From the NCBI RefSeq assembly GCF_014696105.1, contig NZ_JACJPO010000067.1, positions 1-64,000 on the forward strand: DNA of 64,000 nucleotides, written 5' to 3'. Of this stretch, positions 45,470 to 55,181 are shown one piece after another. Position numbers and translations under genes: made by a program. Position 1 is the stretch's first letter. The number at the start of each line of letters is the position of its first letter. Under the pieces are notes generated by a model. It searched no databases and was not told where the DNA came from. It worked only from the letters and a program-made list of their open reading frames with translations. This stretch comes from Microcoleus sp. FACHB-1515 (lineage in GTDB: Bacteria > Cyanobacteriota > Cyanobacteriia > Elainellales > Elainellaceae).

Positions 45470-45664
45470 CTAGTGAGCTTGCTGACTGCGATTCACCATC
45501 GCTTGCAACCGCTCTAGCGGATACTCTGCCGCAAAGCTGTCCCAAGGTTTGGCTTGACCTGCGGCGTTGTAGACATAAAGCACTCCGTTCACCTTGCGAC
45601 TGGCAATGACCAAATCAAGCGCTTTGGCAAGGTTAAAACACTGCGTAAACTCGTTCGGATTCAT
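45470..45664 (-). CDS. Small hypothetical protein, 64 residues
   Basis: MNPNEFTQCFNLAKALDLVI continues with GVLYVYNAAGQAKPW and AEYPLERLQAMVNR. No signal or membrane segment. It looks like a compact alpha-beta protein with normal codon use. I recognise no family. It stands alone, convergent with the kinase gene. Confidence 0.45.
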   Translation of the reverse strand: MNPNEFTQCFNLAKALDLVIASRKVNGVLYVYNAAGQAKPWDSFAAEYPLERLQAMVNRSQQAH

Positions 45665-45987
45665 ATCGGTTTCTAATTGTTCTCAATCAAAGAATTTGTA
45701 GTTTGTCAGCCTTTGCTTGCCAAGGCAACGAGCAGCAATTCTCAGCAGCGATCGATCGCCGTGAAAAGCGGCAGGTGGCGTTTCCATCTTCGTTCTAACC
45801 TTCGCTATTTGCTAATATGGCAGATTATTTTGATCTCAAGCGAGTTTGTATCGACTTGTAACTAAGCGTCCGCGATCGCGAGGCTGAAAGTACGAACGCG
45901 ATCGTGACAAACCTTAAGAAATGCAGGACAAAGTAGGGTTTTGAGTTAGCTTGGTTCTGCATCTTTTGAGTCTTTCGGAGAAATTTC
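45665..45987. other. 323-bp gene-free stretch
   Basis: No coding frame I can support. It has several GATCGATCG and GCGATCG sites and the ribosome-binding and promoter region of the following exported-protein gene (GGAG at about 45977). Nothing else is recognised. Confidence 0.5.
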
Positions 45988-46413
45988 ATGAAAATTCAGT
46001 TCATCCTGGCAATTGCCGCACTGACGCTTGGTGCAGCAACCAGCAGCATACCCACGATCGCACAAACATCCTCCCCCACAGAATTGACGGCTCAAGCCTC
46101 CGGTGCTGCCGCCACCGCGCAGTCGCTCATTTCGCTGCTCTCCAGCGGCGACTACGCTGCCGCCCGCAATCTGTATGACCCAGCCAATACCAGCGTCACG
46201 CCAGAAACGCTGCGCCAAACCTGGAGCGATGTAGTTGCGCTGCATGGCGACTTGCAGCAGGTCGGCGACACGCGCACCGTTCCGCTGGAAAATCCGGTTG
46301 GCGGCACGATGGCGATCGTTTCAGCACAATTTGCCAACGGGCGCAGAAGTATTTACGTCACGCTCAATCCTGCCGGACAAGCCGTCAGCTTTGATCTGGT
46401 GCAGGAAGAATAG
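45988..46413 (+). CDS. Exported DUF3887-like protein
   Basis: A 141-residue protein with a signal peptide (MKIQFILAIAALTLGAATSS, cleavage probably after IAQ at about 27) and GGAG at the right place upstream. The mature part (LISLLSSGDYAAARNLYDPA, LRQTWSDVVALHGDLQQVG, VSAQFANGRRSIYVTLNPAG) follows the pattern of DUF3887. This small alpha-beta domain is often found at the N-terminus of secreted hydrolases and also alone. No catalytic residues can be named. Confidence 0.7.
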   Translation: MKIQFILAIAALTLGAATSSIPTIAQTSSPTELTAQASGAAATAQSLISLLSSGDYAAARNLYDPANTSVTPETLRQTWSDVVALHGDLQQVGDTRTVPLENPVGGTMAIVSAQFANGRRSIYVTLNPAGQAVSFDLVQEE

Positions 46414-46475
46414 CCGACGTCCGCCACCCATTCAATTCACATCTAATCAGCTAAAGGTGCTTCATTCGCTTGACT

Positions 46476-47771
46476 ATGAAACGTTCTCTTCGCCGTTCAT
46501 TGAAAACGATCGCTGCGGCAGCAGCCACTACGGGCGCGATCGTCACGACGGTTGCTGCCCTCGCTGCAACTTTTGGTCAGCAAGACCTTGACCAATCGCG
46601 CATTATTGCGATCGCCGCTCCGGTGGGCACAACGGGCAATCACCAGTTGCTGGTGGTTCAGCAGCTTACAGATGCGCGGCCTTGCTATGCCGAGTCGGGC
46701 AGCAATCCGGTGACGGTGACGCCGCTGCTGCTGGAGTTTGACTTTACTGGAATTTGCGGACGCGCCACCGACAGTAATGGCTACTCGATTCGGGTTGCAG
46801 GTCAAGACCTCGGCTTGCAGTACAGCCTGCGCGTCGCAAACCGCAATGGCGATCTGGTGCTGCTGGGCGCACCGAGCGATCGACGCACTCGTCGGGAACT
46901 CACGATCGCGCGTGCCAGCGGCGCTACTCCGGGCTTTGCCAAACTTGTCCTCGAACCGGGCTGGCGATTTACCCGTCGGACATTTAACGATCGCCCACTT
47001 GGTCACTTTTATCTAACGCACGACGCACCCCTTGATCTGGTTCAGTCGCCGTCACCCACACCCACGCCGACCCCAACTCGCACGCCCACGCCGACTCCCA
47101 CTCCTTCTCCTAGCCCAACGCCCACACCAACTCCCACTCCGACACCAACTCCCACTCCGACCCCAACTCCCACCCCAATCAATCTACGGGACATTAATAC
47201 AGACATCTACGCGAATGAAATTCGGCAGGCGGTGCAGAGCGGCTTTATCTCTGGCTTCCAGGACAACACCTTCCGTCCGCTAGAGTCGGTGACGCGAGAG
47301 CAGCTTGTTTCGATGGTGATCGATGCGCTGCGGCAAGTTCCCGGCGCGAGTTTGAACGTTCCCACCAGTGCCAGCAGCAACCCTTATCCGGATGTGCAGC
47401 GCGATCGCTGGAGTGCCGCCAAAATTCAGTTTGCTCGCCAAAACAACATCATCAGCGGCTATCAAGATGGTACATTCCGTCCGACACAGCCCGTCACTCG
47501 TGCAGAACTGCTGGCCGTGTTGCGACGAGCGGCAGAGTATGGAAATACGCTCAGGGGTCGATCGCCCGAACTGACGCAAACTCAAGCGCCGCGCACTTTT
47601 TCGGACACGGCAAGCCACTGGTCGGCCAGTTTGGTCACGCAAATGTCTGGCTACTGCGGTGTAGCCTCGCCTGTGAACGAACAGGGAACCGCGTTTGAGC
47701 CAAACAGTGCGGCGCGTCGCAACTATGCGGCGGCAGCAACGCTGCGAATGCTCAACTGCGTGCGTCGTTAG
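46476..47771 (+). CDS. Exported DUF3747 protein with Pro/Thr linker and SLH domains
   Basis: About 431 residues from ATG 46476. Signal peptide ([20 protein letters not shown]) is followed by a DUF3747 domain (about 30-185; [20 protein letters not shown], with paired Cys at PCYAESG and GICGRAT). A linker of PTPTPT repeats follows (about 190-235), then three SLH-type domains ([40 protein letters not shown]). SLH domains bind cell-wall polysaccharide, so the protein is anchored at the cell envelope. DUF3747 plus SLH is a known cyanobacterial combination; what it does is unknown. Confidence 0.88.
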   Translation: MKRSLRRSLKTIAAAAATTGAIVTTVAALAATFGQQDLDQSRIIAIAAPVGTTGNHQLLVVQQLTDARPCYAESGSNPVTVTPLLLEFDFTGICGRATDSNGYSIRVAGQDLGLQYSLRVANRNGDLVLLGAPSDRRTRRELTIARASGATPGFAKLVLEPGWRFTRRTFNDRPLGHFYLTHDAPLDLVQSPSPTPTPTPTRTPTPTPTPSPSPTPTPTPTPTPTPTPTPTPTPINLRDINTDIYANEIRQAVQSGFISGFQDNTFRPLESVTREQLVSMVIDALRQVPGASLNVPTSASSNPYPDVQRDRWSAAKIQFARQNNIISGYQDGTFRPTQPVTRAELLAVLRRAAEYGNTLRGRSPELTQTQAPRTFSDTASHWSASLVTQMSGYCGVASPVNEQGTAFEPNSAARRNYAAAATLRMLNCVRR

Positions 47772-47933
47772 TACAGCGATCGCGACAGTTACCTAGCGAG
47801 ATCGATCGCTTCACCCTACCTTTTTAGGGATGCTTGGAGCGATCGATTTCTCTCATTTGAAAGAAGATTTTGACGAATAGATTCTCTAAGCTAAAGCCAT
47901 CAATTGAAGTATTGAATAAAGCAGGACTTTGAT

Positions 47934-48305
47934 ATGGCTACAGCCGATAGAGATTCGATGCCCAAACAAGAAGAAGGCCGGATTAATCAGCCGATGACGC
48001 CGGAAGAAGTTGATCCGGAACAAAAGCGGGCACAAAAAGAAGAACTGCTGCGCGAAGGTAATAATCTCACTGCCAATCCGGGCGATCGCATTGACGATTC
48101 AATGTCGATCGAAGAGAAAGCCAAGCAGGTTGCCGTAGACGCGCCGGACATCACAGGCGATCACATCACGGTTCCGACCTACTTTGTTGTGGATGAACCA
48201 GACGGTTCGCAAAAAGCGCTGCATCACGTTAAAGATGCAGAAGAAATTTCCGACGTAATTCGTATGGCGCGAGTCAACGAAGACGGCGAGCGCGAGTGGC
48301 GCTAA
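47934..48305 (+). CDS. Acidic hydrophilic protein, unknown
   Basis: A 123-residue, highly charged protein (MATADRDSMPKQEEGRINQP, EEVDPEQKRAQKEELLREGN) with a more ordered second half (DITGDHITVPTYFVVDEPDG, HHVKDAEEISDVIRMAR). It has no Cys and no signal peptide. It resembles the hydrophilic, possibly stress-related proteins of cyanobacteria, without a firm family. It precedes an SDR gene by 101 bp. Confidence 0.6.
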   Translation: MATADRDSMPKQEEGRINQPMTPEEVDPEQKRAQKEELLREGNNLTANPGDRIDDSMSIEEKAKQVAVDAPDITGDHITVPTYFVVDEPDGSQKALHHVKDAEEISDVIRMARVNEDGEREWR

Positions 48306-48406
48306 TTTCTCTAGTTTAGTTTGATTTGCTTGGACGAAGGGGATACAGCAATGCTGTGTCCCTCTTCTTTGAATTTATCGATAAAAAACAGTTGAGAAAA
48401 CAAATC

Positions 48407-49264
48407 ATGGATATCACAAAACTTCAGCCACCCCAACATCAAGACCAGCAGCCTGGTGTGCAATCCGAAATGACACCGCAGCCGAAAAGCGGAGAATCCA
48501 CCTACAAGGCAGCAGGCAAGCTTGAAAGCAAAGTCGCGCTGATTACCGGAGGCGACAGCGGCATCGGGCGATCGGTTGCGATCCTTTACGCTAAAGAAGG
48601 TGCAGACGTGGCGATCGCCTATCTCAACGAACATGAAGACGCCGAAGAAACCAAACGCCTGGTCGAAGCAGAAGGCCGCAAGTGCATCACAATGGCGGGT
48701 GACATCGGCGATGAGCAATTCTGTCAGCAGCTTGTGAAAGAAACGATCAGCCGCCTTGGAAAGCTTGACATTTTGGTTAATAATGCTGCCGAACAGCATC
48801 CGCAAAAAAGCTTGGAAGACATCACTGCCGAGCAGCTAGAGCGCACGTTTCGCACGAATATTTTCGGCATGTTCTTCTTAACCAAAGCTGCTTTGCCGCA
48901 TCTCAAAGAAGGCAGCGCAATTATCAATACAACTTCCGTAACGGCCTACCAAGGCAATCCACAACTGCTGGATTATTCATCCACAAAAGGCGCAATCGTA
49001 GCCTTTACGCGATCGCTTTCGCAAGCCCTGATCGATAAGAAAATTCGCGTCAATGGAGTTGCTCCTGGTCCAATTTGGACACCGCTGATCCCCGCAACTT
49101 TTCCAGCAACGCAGGTGGCAACCTTTGGTCAGCAAGTGCCAATGAGCCGCGCCGGACAGCCGGAAGAAGTTGCACCGTCTTACGTTTTCTTGGCATCGAG
49201 TGATTCGTCCTACATGTCCGGTCAAATTCTGCACCCGAACGGCGGCGAAGTCGTGAACGGCTAA
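48407..49264 (+). CDS. Short-chain dehydrogenase/reductase (YghA/YdaD-like)
   Basis: A 285-residue oxidoreductase from ATG 48407; the longer reading from 48326 is not needed. After a 40-residue Gln/Pro-rich extension (TPQPKSGESTYKAAGKLESK) comes the Rossmann fold with the cofactor loop TGGDSGIGRSVA and VNNAAEQHPQ. The catalytic Tyr-x-x-x-Lys is DYSSTKGA with its Ser in NTTSVTAYQG, and VNGVAPGPIWTPLIP follows. The N-terminal extension is typical of the YghA/YdaD subgroup of general-stress SDRs. Substrate unknown; NAD(P) choice not resolved. Confidence 0.93.
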   Translation: MDITKLQPPQHQDQQPGVQSEMTPQPKSGESTYKAAGKLESKVALITGGDSGIGRSVAILYAKEGADVAIAYLNEHEDAEETKRLVEAEGRKCITMAGDIGDEQFCQQLVKETISRLGKLDILVNNAAEQHPQKSLEDITAEQLERTFRTNIFGMFFLTKAALPHLKEGSAIINTTSVTAYQGNPQLLDYSSTKGAIVAFTRSLSQALIDKKIRVNGVAPGPIWTPLIPATFPATQVATFGQQVPMSRAGQPEEVAPSYVFLASSDSSYMSGQILHPNGGEVVNG

Positions 49265-49280
49265 AATTGCAGTCGTGAAG

Positions 49281-49329
49281 AGGAGCGACACCGTTCCGCA
49301 AGCTTCGCGATCGCGAGCGGGTCGCCCCT
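49281..49329 (+). terminator. Probable terminator after the SDR gene
   Basis: AGGAGCGAC (49281-49289) pairs with GTCGCCCCT (49321-49329) with one mismatch, and TTT follows. The loop contains a smaller HIP1 hairpin, TTCGCGATCGCGA. It begins 17 bp after the stop. Confidence 0.5.
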
Positions 49330-49384
49330 TTTGCTTACAGCTTGCAGCAAGCTAGGATCAAGTCAACGCTTTTCTTTGGAACCG

Positions 49385-49726
49385 ATGCCTGACTGTCCGC
49401 GCTGCCACCAGCCGATCGATGCCCAAGCGATCGCCTGTCCCTATTGCCGCACTTCGCTCAAAGCCTTTGGGCATCCGGGCATTCCGCTGCATCGCGCCGA
49501 AGGTGAAGCCTACTTGTGTCAAAGCTGCCAGTACGATGCAGACGACACCTGCAATTTTCCGCAGCGACCTTATGCCCGTGAATGTACGCTGTATGTCGAT
49601 CGCAACCAGTCGATTGCTACGCCCGTCTACAAGCCGCGCTTCAGCCTTGGCGGTTGGCTACAGCGCAATGCGGCGTTGCTGGTGGTGATTGGTCTAATTG
49701 TGATTAGCTTGATGATTGCGCTGTAG
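49385..49726 (+). CDS. Zinc-ribbon membrane protein
   Basis: A 113-residue protein from ATG 49385. Two CxxC pairs make a zinc-ribbon (MPDCPRCHQPIDAQAIACPY with CPYCRTS), and a second Cys group follows (LCQSCQYDADDTCNFPQRPY, then ECTLY). There is one C-terminal hydrophobic segment (about 92-112). The architecture predicts a cytosolic metal-binding head on a membrane anchor. I recognise it as a conserved cyanobacterial type without an assigned role. Its last 23 bp overlap the end of nblS on the other strand. Confidence 0.75.
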   Translation: MPDCPRCHQPIDAQAIACPYCRTSLKAFGHPGIPLHRAEGEAYLCQSCQYDADDTCNFPQRPYARECTLYVDRNQSIATPVYKPRFSLGGWLQRNAALLVVIGLIVISLMIAL

Positions 49727-51803
49727 GTTCGGTGGAACTCAGCGCGATGGCTTCGGCTTCGTTGCCGACGGACGCTTTGCGGGGCGGACGATCGATCGGG
49801 CAGGATTCTTCAAAGACTTTCAGATCAAACCAGAAGGTTGTGCCCACGCCGACTTCGCTGACGAGGTGGACAGCGCTTTGATGCTTTTCAATGATGTTGC
49901 GGACGATCGACAATCCTAAGCCTGTGCCTTCCAAGGTGTGGACGCGATTTTCCACGCGGAAGAAGCGATCGAAAATTGCTTCTTGGTCTTCAGGGTCGAT
50001 GCCGATTCCCGTATCTGCAACTTCGATCCGCACATGCGATGGAATTTCAGGATTCAGCACATAGGCGCGGATGGCAACCTGCCCACCTGCGGGCGTGAAC
50101 TTAAAGGCGTTGCCAACCAGATTCGTGAGAACTTGCAGCAGCAAATCATAATTGCCCCAAATCGTCGGCAGTTCCGGCTCGATGTCTTGAACGAGCGTGA
50201 TGCCTTTGTCTTTGGCGTTGAGCTGGTAGGTGCGTAAGGTTTGCTCGATCGCCTGCGTCACTTCGACCGCTTCAAACTGATAGCGCTTGTTCGACTCTAG
50301 CCGCGACAAATCAAGGACATCGTTGACCAATCGCGTGAGGCGATCGGTTTCGCGATTGGCCGTTTCCAGAAAATCGCGTCGCTGTTTTTCCGTCAAATCT
50401 TCGTCGTATTCGTGCAGCGTTTCGATAAACGACTTGATGTTGAACAAAGGCGTGCGTAATTCGTGGGAAACGTTGCTGATGAAGTGGCTTTTGGCTTCGT
50501 TGAGTTCCACCTCGCGCGTGATGTCTTGAACCGTAATCGCGATGCCTCGGACGCTTTCGCGATACTGGTCAAACACGGTTGTGAGCAGAATGCGGACGGT
50601 GCGATTGGTCGGTTCAGGAATCGTAATCCGAAATTCCGTACCTTCCCGATAGCCGCCTGAGACGCTGTGTGTATCGTGGTGCGCGTCGATCGGTTCGCCT
50701 GCGGCAATTTGATAGAGCGGCTGCGCCAATTCTGACTTAACAGGTTCTGGCAGATGATAGAGGACGTTTTCACCTAAGATGTGGTTTTCATTTTCCCAAC
50801 CGAACAAGCGGCGAGCGGTCGGATTCACTAGGACAATTTGCATCTGGTTGTCGAGCAGCACGGCTCCATCCGCGATCGTTGCCACCAAACTTTCCAGCTT
50901 GGCTTTTTCTGCCGTCAGTTCTTCGATGTTCTGCTCTTCATAGCGCTCTAGCTTTTCAGCCATTTCGTTGAAGTTAACGATCAGTTCGTCCAGTTCGCCA
51001 CCAAGGGGAAGATCAATGCGCTGCTTGAAGTTTCCGGCAGCGATGTTTTTGACGCCAACCACGAGTTCTTTAATCGGCTGCGTGATTGTGAGGGCGTTGA
51101 AGACTGCGCCGAGAATTACCATCACCCAGATGGAGACGAAAACAGCGATCGTCACGTCCCTGGTTAAATGCGACGACGTGACGACAGTGGGATTCGGGTT
51201 GATGCCGATCGCCATTGTGCCGAGATGTTTGCCGTCGTGAACCAGCGGCACAAACACATCGGTAACTTCGCCATCGGGTGTGAGATGCTGACGCACCATC
51301 GGGTAGTCCGCATTTTGGGCGTAGTTGTCGGGCAGATTCATGCGGCGGCGAATCGTCAGTGAGTTTTGCACTTCCGATTCTGAGAAGGGAATGCCAAAGA
51401 AGATATTGCCGTCTTCATCGGCATAAAGCATGTAGCGAACGCTGGAGGTGCTGCTGTAGAAGCGATGGGAAAATCGCGCCAGCTCTGTGCGGTTGTCTTC
51501 GCTGATCAAGGGCGCGACGTTCGCCGCCAACAGCAAGCCCAAATCGCGCCCAAATCGCGTGTCGTTGAGGCGAGCGTCTTGCTGAATGGTATTGACTGCC
51601 CAAAAGGTGAGGCCGCTCATAATCAGCGACACAACCAAGGTTGCCGCTGCCATCAGGCGCGTTTGCAGGGCAAACTTTGACCACCAGCGGGCAATAAGTT
51701 CTCGCAGTTTGGCAAGCAGAGTGAGCAAGGCGAATCTTGAGTGACGAGTAACAACAGCGATCGCAATCTTTTGGCAGCAGCTGCCAAAAGATAGTTTGAT
51801 CAT
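49704..51803 (-). CDS. nblS: Sensor histidine kinase NblS (Hik33/DspA)
   Basis: A 699-residue membrane kinase that in cyanobacteria governs responses to high light, nutrient stress and cold, including phycobilisome degradation and high-light gene induction, through RpaB. Order: membrane helix (about 50-70), periplasmic domain, second helix (about 218-240), HAMP (about 240-295), PAS (about 310-435), HisKA with VSHELRTPLFNIKSFIET (His near 444), HATPase (NLVGNAFKFT, DTGIGIDPED, GTGLGLSIVRNI). RWWSKFALQTRLMAAATLVV at the first helix is characteristic of NblS. It is directly downstream of purD, a linkage I recall for nblS in several cyanobacteria. Confidence 0.93.
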   Translation of the reverse strand: MIKLSFGSCCQKIAIAVVTRHSRFALLTLLAKLRELIARWWSKFALQTRLMAAATLVVSLIMSGLTFWAVNTIQQDARLNDTRFGRDLGLLLAANVAPLISEDNRTELARFSHRFYSSTSSVRYMLYADEDGNIFFGIPFSESEVQNSLTIRRRMNLPDNYAQNADYPMVRQHLTPDGEVTDVFVPLVHDGKHLGTMAIGINPNPTVVTSSHLTRDVTIAVFVSIWVMVILGAVFNALTITQPIKELVVGVKNIAAGNFKQRIDLPLGGELDELIVNFNEMAEKLERYEEQNIEELTAEKAKLESLVATIADGAVLLDNQMQIVLVNPTARRLFGWENENHILGENVLYHLPEPVKSELAQPLYQIAAGEPIDAHHDTHSVSGGYREGTEFRITIPEPTNRTVRILLTTVFDQYRESVRGIAITVQDITREVELNEAKSHFISNVSHELRTPLFNIKSFIETLHEYDEDLTEKQRRDFLETANRETDRLTRLVNDVLDLSRLESNKRYQFEAVEVTQAIEQTLRTYQLNAKDKGITLVQDIEPELPTIWGNYDLLLQVLTNLVGNAFKFTPAGGQVAIRAYVLNPEIPSHVRIEVADTGIGIDPEDQEAIFDRFFRVENRVHTLEGTGLGLSIVRNIIEKHQSAVHLVSEVGVGTTFWFDLKVFEESCPIDRPPRKASVGNEAEAIALSSTEPTAQSSS

Positions 51804-51854
51804 AAATCTGCTTTCGATTGTGAACCTATTGTTACACTTTGTAAAGTTCGTTGC

Positions 51855-53147
51855 CTATTGTGAAGTCAGGCTGGATTGCCGCACTCGATAGCCAATGTCG
51901 GGACGGTAATATTTCCCTTCAAATTCGATCGAGTCAACTGCTCGATAGGCCGTTTCAAATGCTCGATCGAAACTTTCCCCAGTCGCCACCACGTTCAAAA
52001 CGCGCCCGCCATCGGTCAGAAGCTGATTTTGCTTGAGAATCGTTCCGGCCTGAAACACGATCGCGCCTTGGTCTTCCGCCTGGGAAATTCCGGTAATCGG
52101 CAGTTTTTTCTGGTAGCGATCGGGATAGCCACCTGCGGCCATCACCACGCAAGCGCAGACTTCCGGCTTCCATTCTAGGGGAGGCAGCTTCTCTAGCTGC
52201 TGCTGAGCGCAGGCCAGCAGGACGCGATCGAGCGGAGTTTCCAGCAAGGGCAAAATCACTTGAGTTTCCGGGTCGCCAAACCGACAGTTAAACTCAATCA
52301 CCTTCGGATCGCCTTCCGGTGTAATCATCAATCCGGCATAGAGAATGCCGCGATAGTCGATGCCACGATTGGTTAGGGCGGCGATCGCAGGCTCCAAAAT
52401 CTCCTGCTGAACGCGCTGCATCATTTCGGGCGTGGCGATCGGAGCGGGAGCATAAGCACCCATGCCGCCTGTGTTGGCTCCGGTGTCGCCTGCGCCGATG
52501 CGTTTGTGGTCTTGGGCGGGCAACAGCGGGCGAATTGTTCGTCCGTCCGTGCAGGCGAGGATCGAAACTTCCTGGCCTGCAAGAAATTCTTCGATCACGA
52601 TGCAGTTGCCCGCCGCGCCAAACTGACCGTCAAAGGCGGCAGCGATCGCAGCTTTGGCTTCCTCGATCGATTCGGCAACCGTTACGCCTTTGCCTGCCGC
52701 GAGTCCGTCTGCTTTGATGACGATCGGAGCGGTTTGCGTTTCGAGATAGCAAAGAGCAGCGGTGCGATCGGTAAAGGCGTTCGATCGAGCGGTGGGAATG
52801 TTCGCTGCTTGCATCAGCGCTTTTGCCCAAGCTTTGCTAGATTCAATTTGCGCTCCGGCCTGCGTCGGGCCAAAAACCGTAAGATTTTCCGATCGCAACG
52901 CATCCGTAATTCCCGCTGCGAGTGGCACTTCTGGCCCCACAACAATCAGTCCGATGTTGTTGACCAGGGCAAATCGCTTCATGCCTTCAAAATCCGTGAC
53001 GGAAAGCGCCAAATTGCGACAGCGGGGCAGGCTAGCCGTGCCGCCATTGCCCGGAATGCAAAAAATTTCTTGCACGCGATCGGACTGCAAAAGCTTCCAA
53101 GCAAGGGCGTGTTCCCGTCCGCCATTGCCAACGACTAATACTTTCAT
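51855..53147 (-). CDS. purD: Phosphoribosylamine-glycine ligase (GAR synthetase)
   Basis: A 430-residue ATP-grasp enzyme that joins phosphoribosylamine and glycine in purine synthesis. It has MKVLVVGNGGREHALAWKL at the start, VGPEVPLAAGI, and the ATP-grasp glycine loop KADGLAAGKGV. It also has EEFLAGQEVSILACTDG and FNCRFGDPETQVILPLL. The length is normal. nblS follows after 51 bp on the same strand. Confidence 0.97.
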   Translation of the reverse strand: MKVLVVGNGGREHALAWKLLQSDRVQEIFCIPGNGGTASLPRCRNLALSVTDFEGMKRFALVNNIGLIVVGPEVPLAAGITDALRSENLTVFGPTQAGAQIESSKAWAKALMQAANIPTARSNAFTDRTAALCYLETQTAPIVIKADGLAAGKGVTVAESIEEAKAAIAAAFDGQFGAAGNCIVIEEFLAGQEVSILACTDGRTIRPLLPAQDHKRIGAGDTGANTGGMGAYAPAPIATPEMMQRVQQEILEPAIAALTNRGIDYRGILYAGLMITPEGDPKVIEFNCRFGDPETQVILPLLETPLDRVLLACAQQQLEKLPPLEWKPEVCACVVMAAGGYPDRYQKKLPITGISQAEDQGAIVFQAGTILKQNQLLTDGGRVLNVVATGESFDRAFETAYRAVDSIEFEGKYYRPDIGYRVRQSSLTSQ

Positions 53148-53425
53148 GTCCCCACTCGTGCCGCTTCTACAGTAATTAATCCTTGCCCCATCATCTCACG
53201 CCTGCGCGATCGAGCAAGCATTCAGCCTTTTGCAGTTGAGTTTGCGTCAGCATTCGGCCTGTATCTCCAGGCAGATTTCAAAGTGGAAATACGGATACGG
53301 AGGTGAAAATTTACGATATCAGGGCAAAATAAAGAAAAAATTGCCTTTTGCAGAGGAAATCGACGGCTGACGCGATCGAATGCAATGGGCGCTATTGGTT
53401 CACTTATACAGTTGCTTGGGGGTGT

Positions 53426-54529
53426 GTGGTGTACAAACCCATTTTAGTTGCGATCGCGCTATCGGTTACGGGGGGGGCAGTAACGCTGGGCAGTGGCGCA
53501 GTGGCGCTGCGATCGCTTACTTGGACAGCAGCAGGAGCGACCGCTCAGCCGCGCGTCACCGACACTCAGCTTACCGCCTGTCGAAATTTTCTTCCGAGCG
53601 TTTTTCCGCAGGTTCCCGCCGCAGACATTACCGTCAGCAGTGGCGGCGATTTGGACAATCAAGGCAATGCCCGCGTCAACTGGCAGCTTAAAGACGGTAC
53701 CGCAGGCTTTTGCGTCGTCAACGCCAGCAATCAAGTTGTGCGTTATGAAACGCAGTTCACGCCCAGTCCGAGTCCAAGTCCGTCCCCCAGCCCAACGCCC
53801 AGTCCAACGCCCAGTCCTTCTCCTTCGCCGTTCGATCCGCAATCGCTACGCGATCTAAACAAAGATGAAGCAATTAGTCTGGCTCAGCAAAACGGCTATG
53901 CGCTCACGGATGCCAGCGACCCCCAGCGCGTCAGAATGGCGAACAATCAGCAGCAGCTTATTTTGAACATTCGTCGCTTTTTCAATACCGTCAGTTCGGT
54001 GGAAGTGACGAGTTTGCCGACGCCTACCCCTTCGCCGTCACCCGGAGCGTTCAACCCGCTAACGCTGGTCGGGCTAGAGAAAAATCGAGCGATCGCCACT
54101 GCTCAGCAAAATGGCTACACGCTCAATCAAGACAGCGGCAATCAAGTATTTCTGTCCAACAATGTTCAAGGATTGATCCTCAATGTTGGGCAACCGCTCA
54201 ATACGGTCACATCCGTTGCGATTAGCAGCAATCCCACGCCCACCCCGACACCTTCGCCGTCACCCGGAGGCGGACAAGCGACGATCGACCAGTTGCAAAC
54301 CTGTCGCACTTTTGTCGCGGATGTATTTTCTCCGGCGAATGCAACTGTGTTTTCGGGGTCGCCCGACGTGGCAGGAAATGCGATCGTCGAGTGGCGCACC
54401 AGCAGCGGTGCATCCGGTTACTGCCGCATGGACAATTCCAACAACATCATCGATTTCATTGTTGAGAATCCCGGTGAGCAACCGGAGGCCGACTTTTCTC
54501 CGCGCCCGCCCGTCATCGGGCTGTGGTAG
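53426..54529 (+). CDS. Exported modular protein with Pro/Ser/Thr linkers and a repeated two-Cys module
   Basis: About 367 residues from GTG 53426 (GTG 53429 is an adjacent alternative; the upstream TTG reading from 53348 is unlikely). A signal-like N-terminus (YKPILVAIALSVTGGAVTLG) is followed by a two-Cys module (LTACRNFLPSVFPQV...NARVNWQLKDGTAGFCVVN). A PSPSPT linker follows. Two similar blocks come next: DEAISLAQQNGYALTDASDP with LILNIRRFFNTVSSV, and NRAIATAQQNGYTLNQDSGN with LILNVGQPLNTVTSV. After another linker comes a second two-Cys module (LQTCRTFVADVFSP...NAIVEWRTSSGASGYCRMD). Function unknown; extracellular. It overlaps the convergent peptidoglycan-binding gene by 17 bp. Confidence 0.75.
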   Translation: MVYKPILVAIALSVTGGAVTLGSGAVALRSLTWTAAGATAQPRVTDTQLTACRNFLPSVFPQVPAADITVSSGGDLDNQGNARVNWQLKDGTAGFCVVNASNQVVRYETQFTPSPSPSPSPSPTPSPTPSPSPSPFDPQSLRDLNKDEAISLAQQNGYALTDASDPQRVRMANNQQQLILNIRRFFNTVSSVEVTSLPTPTPSPSPGAFNPLTLVGLEKNRAIATAQQNGYTLNQDSGNQVFLSNNVQGLILNVGQPLNTVTSVAISSNPTPTPTPSPSPGGGQATIDQLQTCRTFVADVFSPANATVFSGSPDVAGNAIVEWRTSSGASGYCRMDNSNNIIDFIVENPGEQPEADFSPRPPVIGLW

Positions 54530-55028
54530 CCGGACGATACGCAACGCGAGCATCCAGTCCATTGTCGCGGAGCTGGCGTGACACTCGCTCGGCCAGCGAT
54601 CGCTGGGCAAAAGCGCCAGCCCGAATGTATGCACCGCGATCGGAACGCGCCAAAAATGCCGCAGGCTGAAAGCGCCGGACTTGATTGAGCAAAACAGTGG
54701 TATTTCCGGGAACCACGACAACATAAGGGCTGCTGGTGCTGCCAGGAGGATTGCTACCATCCACAATCAAATCAGACAAGCCGAGTGCTCTGAGCGTGTC
54801 GGGACCAACAACGCCATCGACGGGCAAGCCGCGCCGCTGCTGAAAATCTCGCACGGCGCTTTCGGTTGCGGGTCCGTAGATGCCATCAATGCCGATGCCC
54901 AACCGCAACTGAATTCGCTCGACGGCCTCGCCCCGACTGCCCCGCTGATAAACCTGTGCGATCGCAGCAGGCGCAAATCCTAACATTAGCGCGATCACAA
55001 TGGCAATTCGCACCCAAGCTTTCATCAT
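54513..55028 (-). CDS. Exported peptidoglycan-binding-domain protein
   Basis: A 171-residue protein with a signal peptide (MMKAWVRIAIVIALMLGFAP, cleavage probably after AIA). A PG_binding_1 domain follows (about 25-90; RGEAVERIQLRLGIGIDGIY, VRDFQQRRGLPVDGVVGPDT). A C-terminal segment (about 125-171; IRAGAFAQRSLAERVSRQLR, DNGLDARV) resembles a SPOR-type repeat. Both parts would bind cell-wall glycan, so it is envelope-located. Divergent from the next exported two-Cys-module gene. Confidence 0.82.
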   Translation of the reverse strand: MMKAWVRIAIVIALMLGFAPAAIAQVYQRGSRGEAVERIQLRLGIGIDGIYGPATESAVRDFQQRRGLPVDGVVGPDTLRALGLSDLIVDGSNPPGSTSSPYVVVVPGNTTVLLNQVRRFQPAAFLARSDRGAYIRAGAFAQRSLAERVSRQLRDNGLDARVAYRPATTAR

Positions 55029-55181
55029 TCACACTCCTCATCACACCAATAGTTGAATGTTTTCACTATAGAACTGTGAGAGAAGATAGAGTTGTTCCAG
55101 GTCAAGAATTTTGCTAGCGTGCAGGATGAGATATCGTATCGATATTGACCGTGCTGCACACTGCGATCGAGATTGAGAAAA

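Noticed and set aside
47054-47178. Short-period repeats resembling a CRISPR-like array
   Set aside because: They are in-frame codons for a Pro-Thr linker between DUF3747 and SLH domains; there are no spacers of uniform length and no cas genes.
53760-53832. Tandem repeats of CCCAGTCCG-type units
   Set aside because: They encode the Pro/Ser/Thr linker of an exported protein, not a separate element.
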